A DNA stretch of 64,000 nucleotides, taken from positions 930,001 to 994,000 of the forward strand of contig NZ_JBHLWM010000008.1 of NCBI RefSeq assembly GCF_042432815.1, written 5' to 3'. The notes under the pieces were generated by a model. The model did no database searches. It worked only from the letters and a program-made list of their open reading frames with translations, and was not told the origin of the DNA. Within the stretch, counting starts at the first letter, position 1, and each line of letters starts with the position of its first letter. Positions 38,001-44,129 of the stretch are shown here, in pieces. Both the position numbers and the translations under genes were made by a program. The DNA comes from Rhodopseudomonas telluris (GTDB lineage: Bacteria; Pseudomonadota; Alphaproteobacteria; Rhizobiales; Xanthobacteraceae).

Positions 38001-38477
38001 CCGGGCCAAAGCGGGATCGGACAGCATCGCCAGCGAGATCGGGCCGTCGGGTCCGCCGGTCAGCGCGATGACGTCCTCGGTCTCGCCGTCGAGCCAGTCG
38101 AACTTGATGTGCGGCGCCTGATTGACCGGCGTCTCCAGGAACGCGCGCGAATTCAGCCGCATCAGGCTGCGATAGCCACGCTCGCGCGTCGCCAGCAGCA
38201 CGACGCGGGACGGGAGCGCCAGCGCAGCGTTGCGCGAAGTCGGGTCCTGATCGCCGAAGTCGATCCCGAGCTCCAGACCGACGATCGGCTGGATGCCGCT
38301 GCCTGACAGCTTATCGGAGAATTCCAGCGCGCCGAACATGTTGTCGGTGTCGGTCAGCGCCAGCGCCGGCTGATGGTCGGCCTTGGCGAGTTCGGCCAGC
38401 CGCGCGATCTTCATCGAGCCCTTCAACAGCGAATAGGCCGAATGAACGTGCAGATGGACGAATCCGGCTTGGCTCAT
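35001..38477 (-). CDS. dnaE: DNA polymerase III alpha subunit (DnaE1)
   Basis: This is the replicative polymerase catalytic subunit. The 1158-residue protein starts with a PHP domain (FVHLHVHSAYSLLKGSM). The Pol III palm contains MPDFDIDFCQDRRGEVIEYV with two catalytic Asp residues, and GRGSGAGSLVAYSL lies upstream. The fingers and helix-hairpin-helix region follow, then an OB fold (KVAATVVSRMERRTKTGNKM) and a C-terminal beta-clamp/tau-binding part. Length and order match DnaE1 rather than the shorter error-prone DnaE2. An SOS-regulated micro-gene lies 199 bases upstream on the same strand. Confidence 0.97.
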   Translation of the reverse strand: MSQAGFVHLHVHSAYSLLKGSMKIARLAELAKADHQPALALTDTDNMFGALEFSDKLSGSGIQPIVGLELGIDFGDQDPTSRNAALALPSRVVLLATRERGYRSLMRLNSRAFLETPVNQAPHIKFDWLDGETEDVIALTGGPDGPISLAMLSDPALARQRCERLASAFGDRLYVELQRHNTDAERRAEAGLIDLAYDIGLPLVATNEPHFATGDDFEAHDALLCIASGKLIAETDRVQFTPDHRFKTRAEMAVLFADLPEALASTVEIAQRCAYRPLTRKPILPLFTVGANVSNAEEAAAAEAAELRHQAEQGLEMRLRVHGLSPNTTEEDYRKRLAFELDVISRMKYAGYFLIVSDFIKWAKAHGIPVGPGRGSGAGSLVAYSLTITDLDPIRFGLLFERFLNPERVSMPDFDIDFCQDRRGEVIEYVQQRYGRDQVAQIITFGTLQARGVLRDVGRVLQMPYGQVDKLTKLVPQNPAAPISLKQAIEGEPKLQAFRDEDPVVARAFDIAQKLEGLTRHASTHAAGIVIGDRPLSDLVPMYRDPKSDMPVTQFNMKWVEPAGLVKFDFLGLKTLTVLDVAVKLLKQRDIHVDLPTLPIDDAPSYQMLARGDVVGVFQVESAGMRRALVDMRPDRFEDIIALVALYRPGPMANIPTYCARKHGDEEPEYLHPMLEPILKETFGVIIYQEQVMQIAQVMAGYSLGDADLLRRAMGKKIRAEMDKQRAIFVDGAVKNGVAKDAADTIFDLLAKFADYGFNKSHAAAYALVSYHTAYMKAHYPVEFLAASMTLEINNTDKLSEFRAEAQRLGIKVEAPSVNRSGATFEVGENTIYYALAGLKGVGMQAVQQIVEARGDRPFASLADFAARVSPRAINKRVIECLAAAGAFDCIDPNRARVFAAADAIIAACQRANEAATSGQNDMFGSLPDAPSIVLPQIEAWLPSERLRREYDAIGFFLSGHPLDDYTTALKRLRVQSWADFCKAVKSGATAGKVAATVVSRMERRTKTGNKMGIMGLSDPTGHFEAVLFSEGLAQYRDVLEPGAAVLLQLGAELQGEDVRARVLHAEPLDAAAAKAQKGLRIFLRDTKFLDSVAKRLEGAAPSSPAQGRSAGEGDVSLVLMLDLETEVEMKLPGRYKVSPQIAGAIKAVSGVVDVQAL

Positions 38478-38676
38478 CGCGCGGCGGCTCTCGATAGGAC
38501 GGGACGGCAGTCGGAACGGCCATCGCGTAGGGTCTGGGGTGAAGGTGCTAGGCCGGCGCGCTCAGCACAGCCGACTCGTCCTTAATGGTGACCCCGGGAG
38601 TGCGGCGGTGCAAGCGGCCTCGCCTGCCTTGTCCCCGCTATTGCCGCCGCAGGACCGAGGCTCATCCGCGGTCGCC

Positions 38677-38775
38677 TCAGAGCTGCGGCAGCACCTGCGC
38701 CCAAACCGCCACCATGCCGATGAACAGCGCAATCGACGTCAGCGCCGCAGCTTCCTGAATGAAAATCTTCAACAT
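38677..38775 (-). CDS. 32-residue single-pass membrane peptide, probably SOS-induced
   Basis: A 33-codon frame, below usual annotation cut-offs, has a near-perfect ribosome site (AGGGAGG, six bases before the ATG) and codons typical of the region (GCG, CTG, GTG). The peptide starts MLKIFIQEAAALTS, continues as one membrane helix (about residues 11-30) and ends in VLPQL. It has no Cys. Upstream lies a promoter with two LexA boxes. By analogy with Caulobacter SidA, a 29-residue SOS-induced inner-membrane inhibitor of division, it could block septation during DNA damage. That role is inference: no sequence comparison with SidA was possible. Confidence 0.72.
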   Translation of the reverse strand: MLKIFIQEAAALTSIALFIGMVAVWAQVLPQL

Positions 38776-38798
38776 CGTCCGCCTCCCTCTGACCTTGT

Positions 38799-38840
38799 GA
38801 ACATATGTAGAACATAGTTCTTCTTTTGTTCTCACGTCAA
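38799..38840 (-). promoter_or_regulatory. Promoter with two LexA (SOS) boxes
   Basis: On the minus strand TTGACG (-35, 38835-38840) and TATGTT (-10, 38811-38816) are 18 bases apart. The alphaproteobacterial LexA operator is GTTC-N7-GTTC, equivalently GAAC-N7-GAAC. One perfect copy (38817-38831) fills the spacer. A second perfect copy (38799-38813) covers the -10 and reaches the expected start site near 38804. The two face in opposite senses and are separated by three bases. Tight LexA repression and strong induction after DNA damage are expected. The leader would be about 28 bases. Confidence 0.82.
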
Positions 38841-38999
38841 GGATGCTCGCGGCGGTGGACATCGAAGGCTTAACGAGTCCTATACGGACATGGCTTGTCC
38901 CCGCTTCCCACCGATTGACGGGAACGAGCGCGAAGCGCACGGGTGGGCAGCAGCGGCAGCCCTGTCGACGCCGCACGGGCTCGACGACTGGAGACAATG

Positions 39000-39251
39000 A
39001 TGCGCCTTCATTCCGTGATCTTGGCGGCCGGCCTGGGACTGCCTGTTGCATGGTCGTCCGCCGCCGTTGCGCAGCCCTACGACAACTATCCGGTCTGCCT
39101 GCGGGTCTATGGTCCGGTACGGTTTGACGAGTGCCGCTACGTCTCCATCGATCAGTGCCGTCCCTCGGCGACGGGCATCGCCGGCCAGTGCATCACCAAT
39201 CCCTGGTATCAACCTCCGAGCGCACCGGCGCGCCGCCACCGCGGGCATTGA
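39000..39251 (+). CDS. DUF3551 secreted cysteine-rich small protein
   Basis: The 83-residue protein has a signal peptide (MRLHSVILAAGLGLPVAW, cleavage near AVAQ) and a mature domain with YPVCLRVY, DECRY, QC and CITNPWY, the four-cysteine pattern of the DUF3551 family abundant in Bradyrhizobium relatives. Two disulfides in the periplasm are likely. Two adjacent ATGs exist, and the second has the better distance from GGAG. A close paralog lies at 42899. Its function is unknown. It is divergent from the SOS micro-gene. Confidence 0.8.
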   Translation: MRLHSVILAAGLGLPVAWSSAAVAQPYDNYPVCLRVYGPVRFDECRYVSIDQCRPSATGIAGQCITNPWYQPPSAPARRHRGH

Positions 39252-39280
39252 GCCGCTGGCCGCGGCGATACGTCATCGCC

Positions 39281-40225
39281 CTACTGGCTCGCCAGCGCCC
39301 CATCGATTGCCGGGGCGAACGAGCGGTCGACGACATCCTCGGCCTTCAGCGACCGATTGATCAGGCCATTGCGGAAGTAGAGGTCGATCGTCTGCTGTTC
39401 GCCCGAAACCACGGCATCATCCACAGCCGTGATCCTGATCTTGGCACGGCTGAGCCAGTTCAACGGGACCGCAGGCGGAATGCCCATCAGCTTGCCCCAG
39501 GTGTCTGCGTAGACAGAGACATTGTTCAGCGACCATGCCCGCGCCCGTGACAATCGCTGCAGGAAATCCTGCAGTTCGCCCCGCTTGCTCGCAATCGCGT
39601 CCGGGCGCGCAACCTGGAAACTGAGCCCCGGCGTCAGCCCTTCGGCGGTGATCACCCGACGGGAGCCGAACAGCACCTCCTCCTGACTGACATAGGGCTC
39701 CCAAGTCGACCACGCGTCCACCGAGCCCTGGCTATAGGCGATCTTGGCATCCGATGGCGCGAGGAACACCAGTTGGACATCCCCAGGCTTCAATCCTTTC
39801 GCTTCCAGCGCAGCGAGCACCAGCTGGTGACCGATGGAGCCGCGGCCGGTCGCGATCTTCTTGCCCTTCAGGTCGTCGAAGCTGCGGATCGGCGATTCCT
39901 TCGGCGCCAGAATGGCGAGTCCCTCCTGCGTCTGCCGGATCGCCGCGATCGCCTTCACCGGAACGTTGGCGGCGGCCGCGAAGGTGAACGGCGCATCGCC
40001 GACCAGCCCGGTATCGAGCGCGCCGGCACCGAGCGCTTCCAACAGCGGTGCCGCTGCGGGAAACTCGCGCCACTCAATCTTGTACGGCACGTCCTTGAGC
40101 ACGCCGGCGGCTTCCATCACCGCCTGCGAATTGCCCTTCTGATCGCCGACGCGCAGCACGGTCTGCGCCGCGGCGCCGTCGGCCGCGCCAATCAGCAGCG
40201 CGGCCGCAACGAGGAACCGGATCAT
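39281..40225 (-). CDS. Sulfonate-type ABC transporter substrate-binding protein (SsuA-like)
   Basis: The 314-residue periplasmic protein has a signal peptide (cleavage near GAAAQ) and an NMT1/SsuA-type bilobal fold. It has VLRVGDQKGNSQAVMEAAG at the start, LLEALGAGALDTGLVGDAPF, GRGSIGHQLVLAAL, and SQGSVDAWSTWEPYVS, a segment typical of aliphatic sulfonate binders. It is the last gene of a three-gene operon and overlaps ssuD. No permease or ATPase gene is nearby, so it must share a transporter encoded elsewhere. The ligand is inferred from family and context. Confidence 0.86.
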   Translation of the reverse strand: MIRFLVAAALLIGAADGAAAQTVLRVGDQKGNSQAVMEAAGVLKDVPYKIEWREFPAAAPLLEALGAGALDTGLVGDAPFTFAAAANVPVKAIAAIRQTQEGLAILAPKESPIRSFDDLKGKKIATGRGSIGHQLVLAALEAKGLKPGDVQLVFLAPSDAKIAYSQGSVDAWSTWEPYVSQEEVLFGSRRVITAEGLTPGLSFQVARPDAIASKRGELQDFLQRLSRARAWSLNNVSVYADTWGKLMGIPPAVPLNWLSRAKIRITAVDDAVVSGEQQTIDLYFRNGLINRSLKAEDVVDRSFAPAIDGALASQ

Positions 40226-41310
40226 GCCGCCACCGCTTCGCGGCGGGCGACCAGTTCGCGCGTCAGCGGGATCAACTCGCGCCCATAGTCGATGGCATCG
40301 ACCAGCGGATCGAAGCCGCGGATCAGGAAGATGTCGACGCCAAGCGCGTAATAGTCCAGCAAGGCTTCGGCGACCTGCTGCGGCGTGCCGACCAGCGAGG
40401 TCGAATTGCCCCGTGCACCGGTCAGCTTGGCGAGTCCCGTCCAGAGCCGCTTGTCCAACCGCTCGCCCTTCGCCGCCAACGCCAGCAGGCGCCGCGAGCC
40501 TTCGTTGGCCGGCTGCCCAGCGCCGCGCTTGAAGCCACTGACCTCCTGCACGGCCTGAGCGCGTGCCAGGATCGAGTCGGCCTTAGCCCAGGCGAGCTCC
40601 TCGGTCTCGGCCAGGATGGGACGGAACGACAGGCTGAAGCGCGGCGACGGCCGGTTGTTCTTCGCCGCCGCAGCCTTTACACGGCCGATGATCGACCGGA
40701 CCTCCTCATAGGTCTCACCCCACAGCGCGAAGATGTCGGCGTGCCGGCCCGCGACCTTGATCGCCGCATCCGATGCCCCGGCGATGAACACCGGAATGCC
40801 CTCCGGGCGCAGCGGCTTGATCTGCGAGAAGCCGCCCTTCACCTGATAGTACTTGCCGTCGTAGTCGAACGGCGTGTCGCTGCTCCACTCCGACCGCACG
40901 ATGTCGAGAAACTCGCTGGTCCGCGCGTAGCGCTCGTCCTTGTCCGGCACGGTGTTGCCGTCGTGAACCAGCTCCGCGTGATCACCGCCGGTGATGACGT
41001 TCAGCGAGACGCGACCTTTGGTGAGATGATCGAGCGTGGCGAACTGCCGTGCAAACACCGTCGGGGCCGTGAAGCCGGGACGCTGCGCGATGAACACGTT
41101 CAGACGCTGGGTCACACTAGCGATATGCTGACCGACCTGCAGCGGGTCCGGAAGATCGGAATGAAACGCCAGCAGCGCGCGGTCGAAGCCGGCGTTCTCG
41201 TGGGCCTTGGCGACGGTCTCGACGTGATCGATGTCGAGCACCGGGCCGGAGCGCACGATGGTCTCCGACGAATTGTTGTTGCCGATGAATCCGATGAATT
41301 CGAGAGCCAT
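40222..41310 (-). CDS. ssuD: FMNH2-dependent alkanesulfonate monooxygenase-like
   Basis: SsuD-type enzymes use FMNH2 and oxygen to release sulfite from alkanesulfonates. The 362-residue luciferase-like TIM barrel has FDRALLAFHSDLPDPL, KGRVSLNVITGGDHAEL (with the Asn and His of the flavin pocket), ERYARTSEFLDIV and VFIAGASDAAIKVAGRHADI. AGGAGG lies four bases before the ATG. It overlaps the SBP start (ATGA) and follows the SfnB-like gene by 20 bases. A flavin reductase partner is not encoded in the window. Other two-component sulfur monooxygenases cannot be excluded. Confidence 0.88.
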   Translation of the reverse strand: MALEFIGFIGNNNSSETIVRSGPVLDIDHVETVAKAHENAGFDRALLAFHSDLPDPLQVGQHIASVTQRLNVFIAQRPGFTAPTVFARQFATLDHLTKGRVSLNVITGGDHAELVHDGNTVPDKDERYARTSEFLDIVRSEWSSDTPFDYDGKYYQVKGGFSQIKPLRPEGIPVFIAGASDAAIKVAGRHADIFALWGETYEEVRSIIGRVKAAAAKNNRPSPRFSLSFRPILAETEELAWAKADSILARAQAVQEVSGFKRGAGQPANEGSRRLLALAAKGERLDKRLWTGLAKLTGARGNSTSLVGTPQQVAEALLDYYALGVDIFLIRGFDPLVDAIDYGRELIPLTRELVARREAVAA

Positions 41311-41330
41311 GCTTCCTCCTTGCGATGATG

Positions 41331-42470
41331 TCAGATGCCGAGCGCGGCGCGGCCGGCGGCGAGCTTGATGGAATCGTCCTGCGGAGTGTGGACGCGGGCG
41401 CACAGCACGTCGCGATAGTGCCGCTCCAGCGGATGGCGGCGCGACAGGCCGTGATTGCTCGACAGCGACAGCGCGGTCTGCACCACCTCAACGGCGTTGT
41501 TAGTAACCGTCAGCTTCACGGCGTGCGCGTCGGCGACCGCGACGCCGCCGAGATCCTGTTCGGCCGCGGCAGTCTCGATCAGCCGCGTGTTGACAGCGAG
41601 CCGGATCTCGATGTCGCCGAGCGCCTCCTGGGCGCGCGGCAACGTCGCCAGCGCGGCGCCGAGATTGGCGGGTTTACGCTGCTGCAGAAAATCGACCAGC
41701 CAGCTTCGCGCCGCTCGCGCGACGCCGTCATAGATCGCGGCGATGAACAGGCTATGGATGGCGTTCTGGGCCGCGTTCGGCGACTGCCACTCCGCCGGCG
41801 CACGGACGTCGATCGCATGGTCGAGCGGCACACGAACCTGATCGAAGACGATGTCGTGGCTGCCGCTGGCGCGCTGACCGAGATGGTCCCAGGACTCGAG
41901 GATCGTCGTCCCCGGCAGTCCGGCAGGCACCAGGAAGGAGCCCACGCGCGGGTCGGGCTCATCGGTCTTCGCCCATACCAGATAGTGCTTCAGGATCGGC
42001 GCACCGGTGGAATAGATCTTCCGGCCGGATACTAACCAGTGGTCGACCTGTCGCGACGCCGTGGTGGCCGGCAATCCGCCCCGTGCCGGCGAGCCCAGCT
42101 CCGGCTCGACCCGCAGCGCATTGATCAGCGCCACGCCGCGCACAGACTCGGCCGACAGCTTTCTCGTCAAATGCAGAGGAAAGCGGTCGTCACGTGTCAG
42201 CAGATAGTGCTGGATGTAGTGCATCGACAGGACCAGTGCGGTCGCCGCATCCCCCTGTGCGATCAGTCCCAGCACCCGCACCAGTTCGAGGGCGCCTGCA
42301 CCCTGCCCGCCGAATCCACGCGCGACCGGCAGCGCGAGCAGCCCGGCCTCGGACAGCCGATCAAAGTTCTCGAAGGGAAAGCTGCCATCACGGTCGTATT
42401 GTGCGGCGCGCCCCGCAAAATCAGCCGCAAGCAAGCGTGCGCGATCGAGCGGTCCGATTGCCGCATCCAT
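41331..42470 (-). CDS. Acyl-CoA dehydrogenase-fold flavoprotein, SfnB/DszC-like
   Basis: The 379-residue protein has the acyl-CoA dehydrogenase fold (GFGGQGAGALELVRVLGLIAQ split over the first helices, DHLGQRASGSHDIVFDQVRVP in the beta domain, LSSNHGLSRRHPLERHYRDV in the last helices). It lacks an obvious catalytic Glu in the position used for acyl-CoA oxidation. The operon with SsuD and an SsuA-like protein suggests a sulfur-scavenging monooxygenase of the SfnB/DszC group. ATG at 42470 (MDAAIGPLDRARL) is preferred over an upstream in-frame codon. Substrate unknown. Confidence 0.8.
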   Translation of the reverse strand: MDAAIGPLDRARLLAADFAGRAAQYDRDGSFPFENFDRLSEAGLLALPVARGFGGQGAGALELVRVLGLIAQGDAATALVLSMHYIQHYLLTRDDRFPLHLTRKLSAESVRGVALINALRVEPELGSPARGGLPATTASRQVDHWLVSGRKIYSTGAPILKHYLVWAKTDEPDPRVGSFLVPAGLPGTTILESWDHLGQRASGSHDIVFDQVRVPLDHAIDVRAPAEWQSPNAAQNAIHSLFIAAIYDGVARAARSWLVDFLQQRKPANLGAALATLPRAQEALGDIEIRLAVNTRLIETAAAEQDLGGVAVADAHAVKLTVTNNAVEVVQTALSLSSNHGLSRRHPLERHYRDVLCARVHTPQDDSIKLAAGRAALGI

Positions 42471-42898
42471 GGCCGTGCCTTTCGCTAACGGGCAGCCGCG
42501 ATTGATCGGCCACGCAAACAAGCGCAGCCGCGGATCCGTCCGCCCGGTCTTGAGTAAACTGCTCAACCCGCCCGCCCGCTTGCGGGCATCAATAAGGTTG
42601 GCTGATGTGACGAATGATGCGGACAGGTTTGATCGAGGTCAATGAAATGGATTTTCGAATGTCGCTCGCAAATAAGAGAACCGTTTTCGATCCCGCCGCC
42701 GCCGCAAGGCACTTTGCCTTACCGGCGCGATAACGGACCGTTCGGACTGTCGTCACCGCGCGATGTTGGTCCGCTACGACGGCGTCACTCGCGTGGCCGG
42801 AGGCGTCGAGGTCGCCCATGACCGCGGACTGATGTATAGCGATCGCAAGCAGGCTGACGCCGCCGCCGTCGCCGCCTTAACGCGAGAAAGGATCGAAG
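42471..42898. other. Divergent intergenic region of the sulfur operon and DUF3551 gene
   Basis: This 428-base gene-free stretch must contain promoters for the sulfur operon (minus) and the second DUF3551 gene (plus). It holds a FixK/FNR-like box (42629-42642) and a short GC hairpin near 42570-42585 (CCCGC arms). A plausible plus-strand -10, AATAAG, lies about 27 bases past the box. An open frame on the minus strand (42589-42819) has no coding character. Confidence 0.5.
42629..42642. promoter_or_regulatory. FixK/FNR-type box
   Basis: TTGATCGAGGTCAA matches the FixK2/FNR consensus TTGA-N6-TCAA exactly and is an inverted repeat. It lies 159 bases before the sulfur operon start and 257 bases before the DUF3551 start. 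Distance to an AATAAG hexamer on the plus strand is close to that of a class II activated promoter. Oxygen-linked control by FixK or a related regulator (AadR) is inferred, not shown. Confidence 0.5.
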
Positions 42899-43150
42899 AT
42901 GCGAAGCCTGTTCCTGCTCACGCTGCTCGCCGGCCTCGGCCTGACCTCGGCCGCCCAAGCCAGGGACTACCCGGTCTGCCTGCGGGTCTATCTGAACTAT
43001 CACGACTGGTACGACGAGTGCAGCTACGACACCATGCAGCAGTGCCGGATGTCGGCCTCGGGACGCGCCGCCGACTGCATGACCAATCCGTGGTACAAAG
43101 CCCCCGAGCCACGCAAGAAACCGCGCCGCTCGCAGCGGCAGCGCGACTGA
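42899..43150 (+). CDS. DUF3551 secreted cysteine-rich small protein (paralog)
   Basis: The 83-residue protein has a signal peptide (MRSLFLLTLLAGLGLTSAAQA) and the DUF3551 pattern YPVCLRVY, DECSY, QQC and CMTNPWY with the same four cysteines as its neighbour at 39000. The tail is basic (RKKPRRSQRQRD). A GGATCG sequence precedes the ATG. The two paralogs bracket the sulfur operon, suggesting local duplication or a mobile accessory block. Function unknown. Confidence 0.82.
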   Translation: MRSLFLLTLLAGLGLTSAAQARDYPVCLRVYLNYHDWYDECSYDTMQQCRMSASGRAADCMTNPWYKAPEPRKKPRRSQRQRD

Positions 43151-43227
43151 GGCGCCGGGACATCTCTTGAATGAGGGGCCGGAGTATAGCGCGTCCGATC
43201 GCCATCAAGTCTCCGCGCCCGCACCTA

Positions 43228-43330
43228 CGTCATTGCCCGGCATGACCGGGCGACCCAGTATTCCAGAGCGTTTGCGCTCGAGGCACAGCCGCTCTGGATT
43301 ACTGGATCATCCGCATTCGCGGTTATGACG
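43228..43330. repeat. Long imperfect palindromic extragenic repeat
   Basis: The ends CGTCATTGCC and GGTTATGACG are imperfect inverted copies, and the inner blocks CCAGTATTCCAGAG and CTCTGGATTACTGG match as inverted repeats with one mismatch. The element is about 103 bases and lies in the gap between the DUF3551 gene and lolD. Its form matches palindromic repeats scattered in Bradyrhizobium and Rhodopseudomonas intergenic regions. It carries no gene. Confidence 0.7.
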
Positions 43331-43415
43331 AAGGAGTCGTGAAGCCATGCCGGCTTCAGATTCCGGGCTCGCTCGCTGAGGCCAGCGCCCCGGATTGACA
43401 GGGCGCAAGTCCCGC

Positions 43416-44129
43416 CTACTCCAGCTCCACCACCACGCCGTCTTCGATCGACACACGGCGGTCCATGCGGCCGGCCAGTTCCATATTGTGGGTGGCGATC
43501 AGCATCGACACCTGGGTGGCGCGGACGAGCTGCATCAGCGCCTGGAAGACATGGTCGGCCGTGTGCGGATCGAGGTTGCCGGTCGGCTCGTCGGCGAACA
43601 GCACGCGCGGCGCGTTGGCAACGGCTCGTGCGATGGCGACGCGCTGCTGCTCGCCGCCGGAGAGTTCGGCCGGCCGATGGGTGATGCGGTCGCCGAGGCC
43701 GAGATAGGCGAGAATTTCCTTGGAGCGGCTCACCGTCTCGCTGCGCTTCAGGCCGCGGATCATTTGCGGCATCATCACGTTTTCCAGCGCGGTGAATTCC
43801 GGCAGCAGCCGGTGCGACTGGTAAACGAAGCCGATGTCGGTGCGGCGGATCTGGGTGCGCTCGGCATCCGACAGCGCCGACGTCGCTGTGCCGCCGACAT
43901 AAACCTCCCCCTCGTCTGGATGCTCGAGCAGCCCGGCGATGTGCAGCAGCGTCGACTTGCCGGAGCCAGACGGCGCCACCAAGGCAACCGACTGCCCGGC
44001 CCACAGCGCCAGCTTGGCACCGTTGAGGATCGTCAGATGCGCCTCGCCCTGGACGTATTGGCGCTTGATGTCGTGCAGATACACGACCGGGATGTCGTCC
44101 CCCTGCTCCATCTCCGGCGTCTCACTCAT
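43416..44129 (-). CDS. lolD: Lipoprotein-releasing ABC transporter ATPase LolD
   Basis: LolD powers release of outer-membrane lipoproteins from the inner membrane to LolA. The 237-residue ATPase has Walker A APSGSGKSTLLH, the signature LSGGEQQRVAIARA, and Walker B VLFADEPTGNLD followed by the D-loop. Its ATG overlaps the lolC stop by eight bases, so it is coupled to its permease. Members of the MacB/LolD family are hard to separate by sequence, but the lolC neighbour settles it. Confidence 0.95.
   Translation of the reverse strand: MSETPEMEQGDDIPVVYLHDIKRQYVQGEAHLTILNGAKLALWAGQSVALVAPSGSGKSTLLHIAGLLEHPDEGEVYVGGTATSALSDAERTQIRRTDIGFVYQSHRLLPEFTALENVMMPQMIRGLKRSETVSRSKEILAYLGLGDRITHRPAELSGGEQQRVAIARAVANAPRVLFADEPTGNLDPHTADHVFQALMQLVRATQVSMLIATHNMELAGRMDRRVSIEDGVVVELE

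Noticed and set aside
34914..38306. Very long open frame on the plus strand opposite dnaE
   Set aside because: It is the antisense shadow of a clear dnaE in GC-rich DNA. Its product is Arg/His/Asp-rich with no domain.
42589..42819. 76-residue minus-strand frame in the intergenic region
   Set aside because: Contains the FixK-like box, lacks a ribosome site and has no coding pattern.
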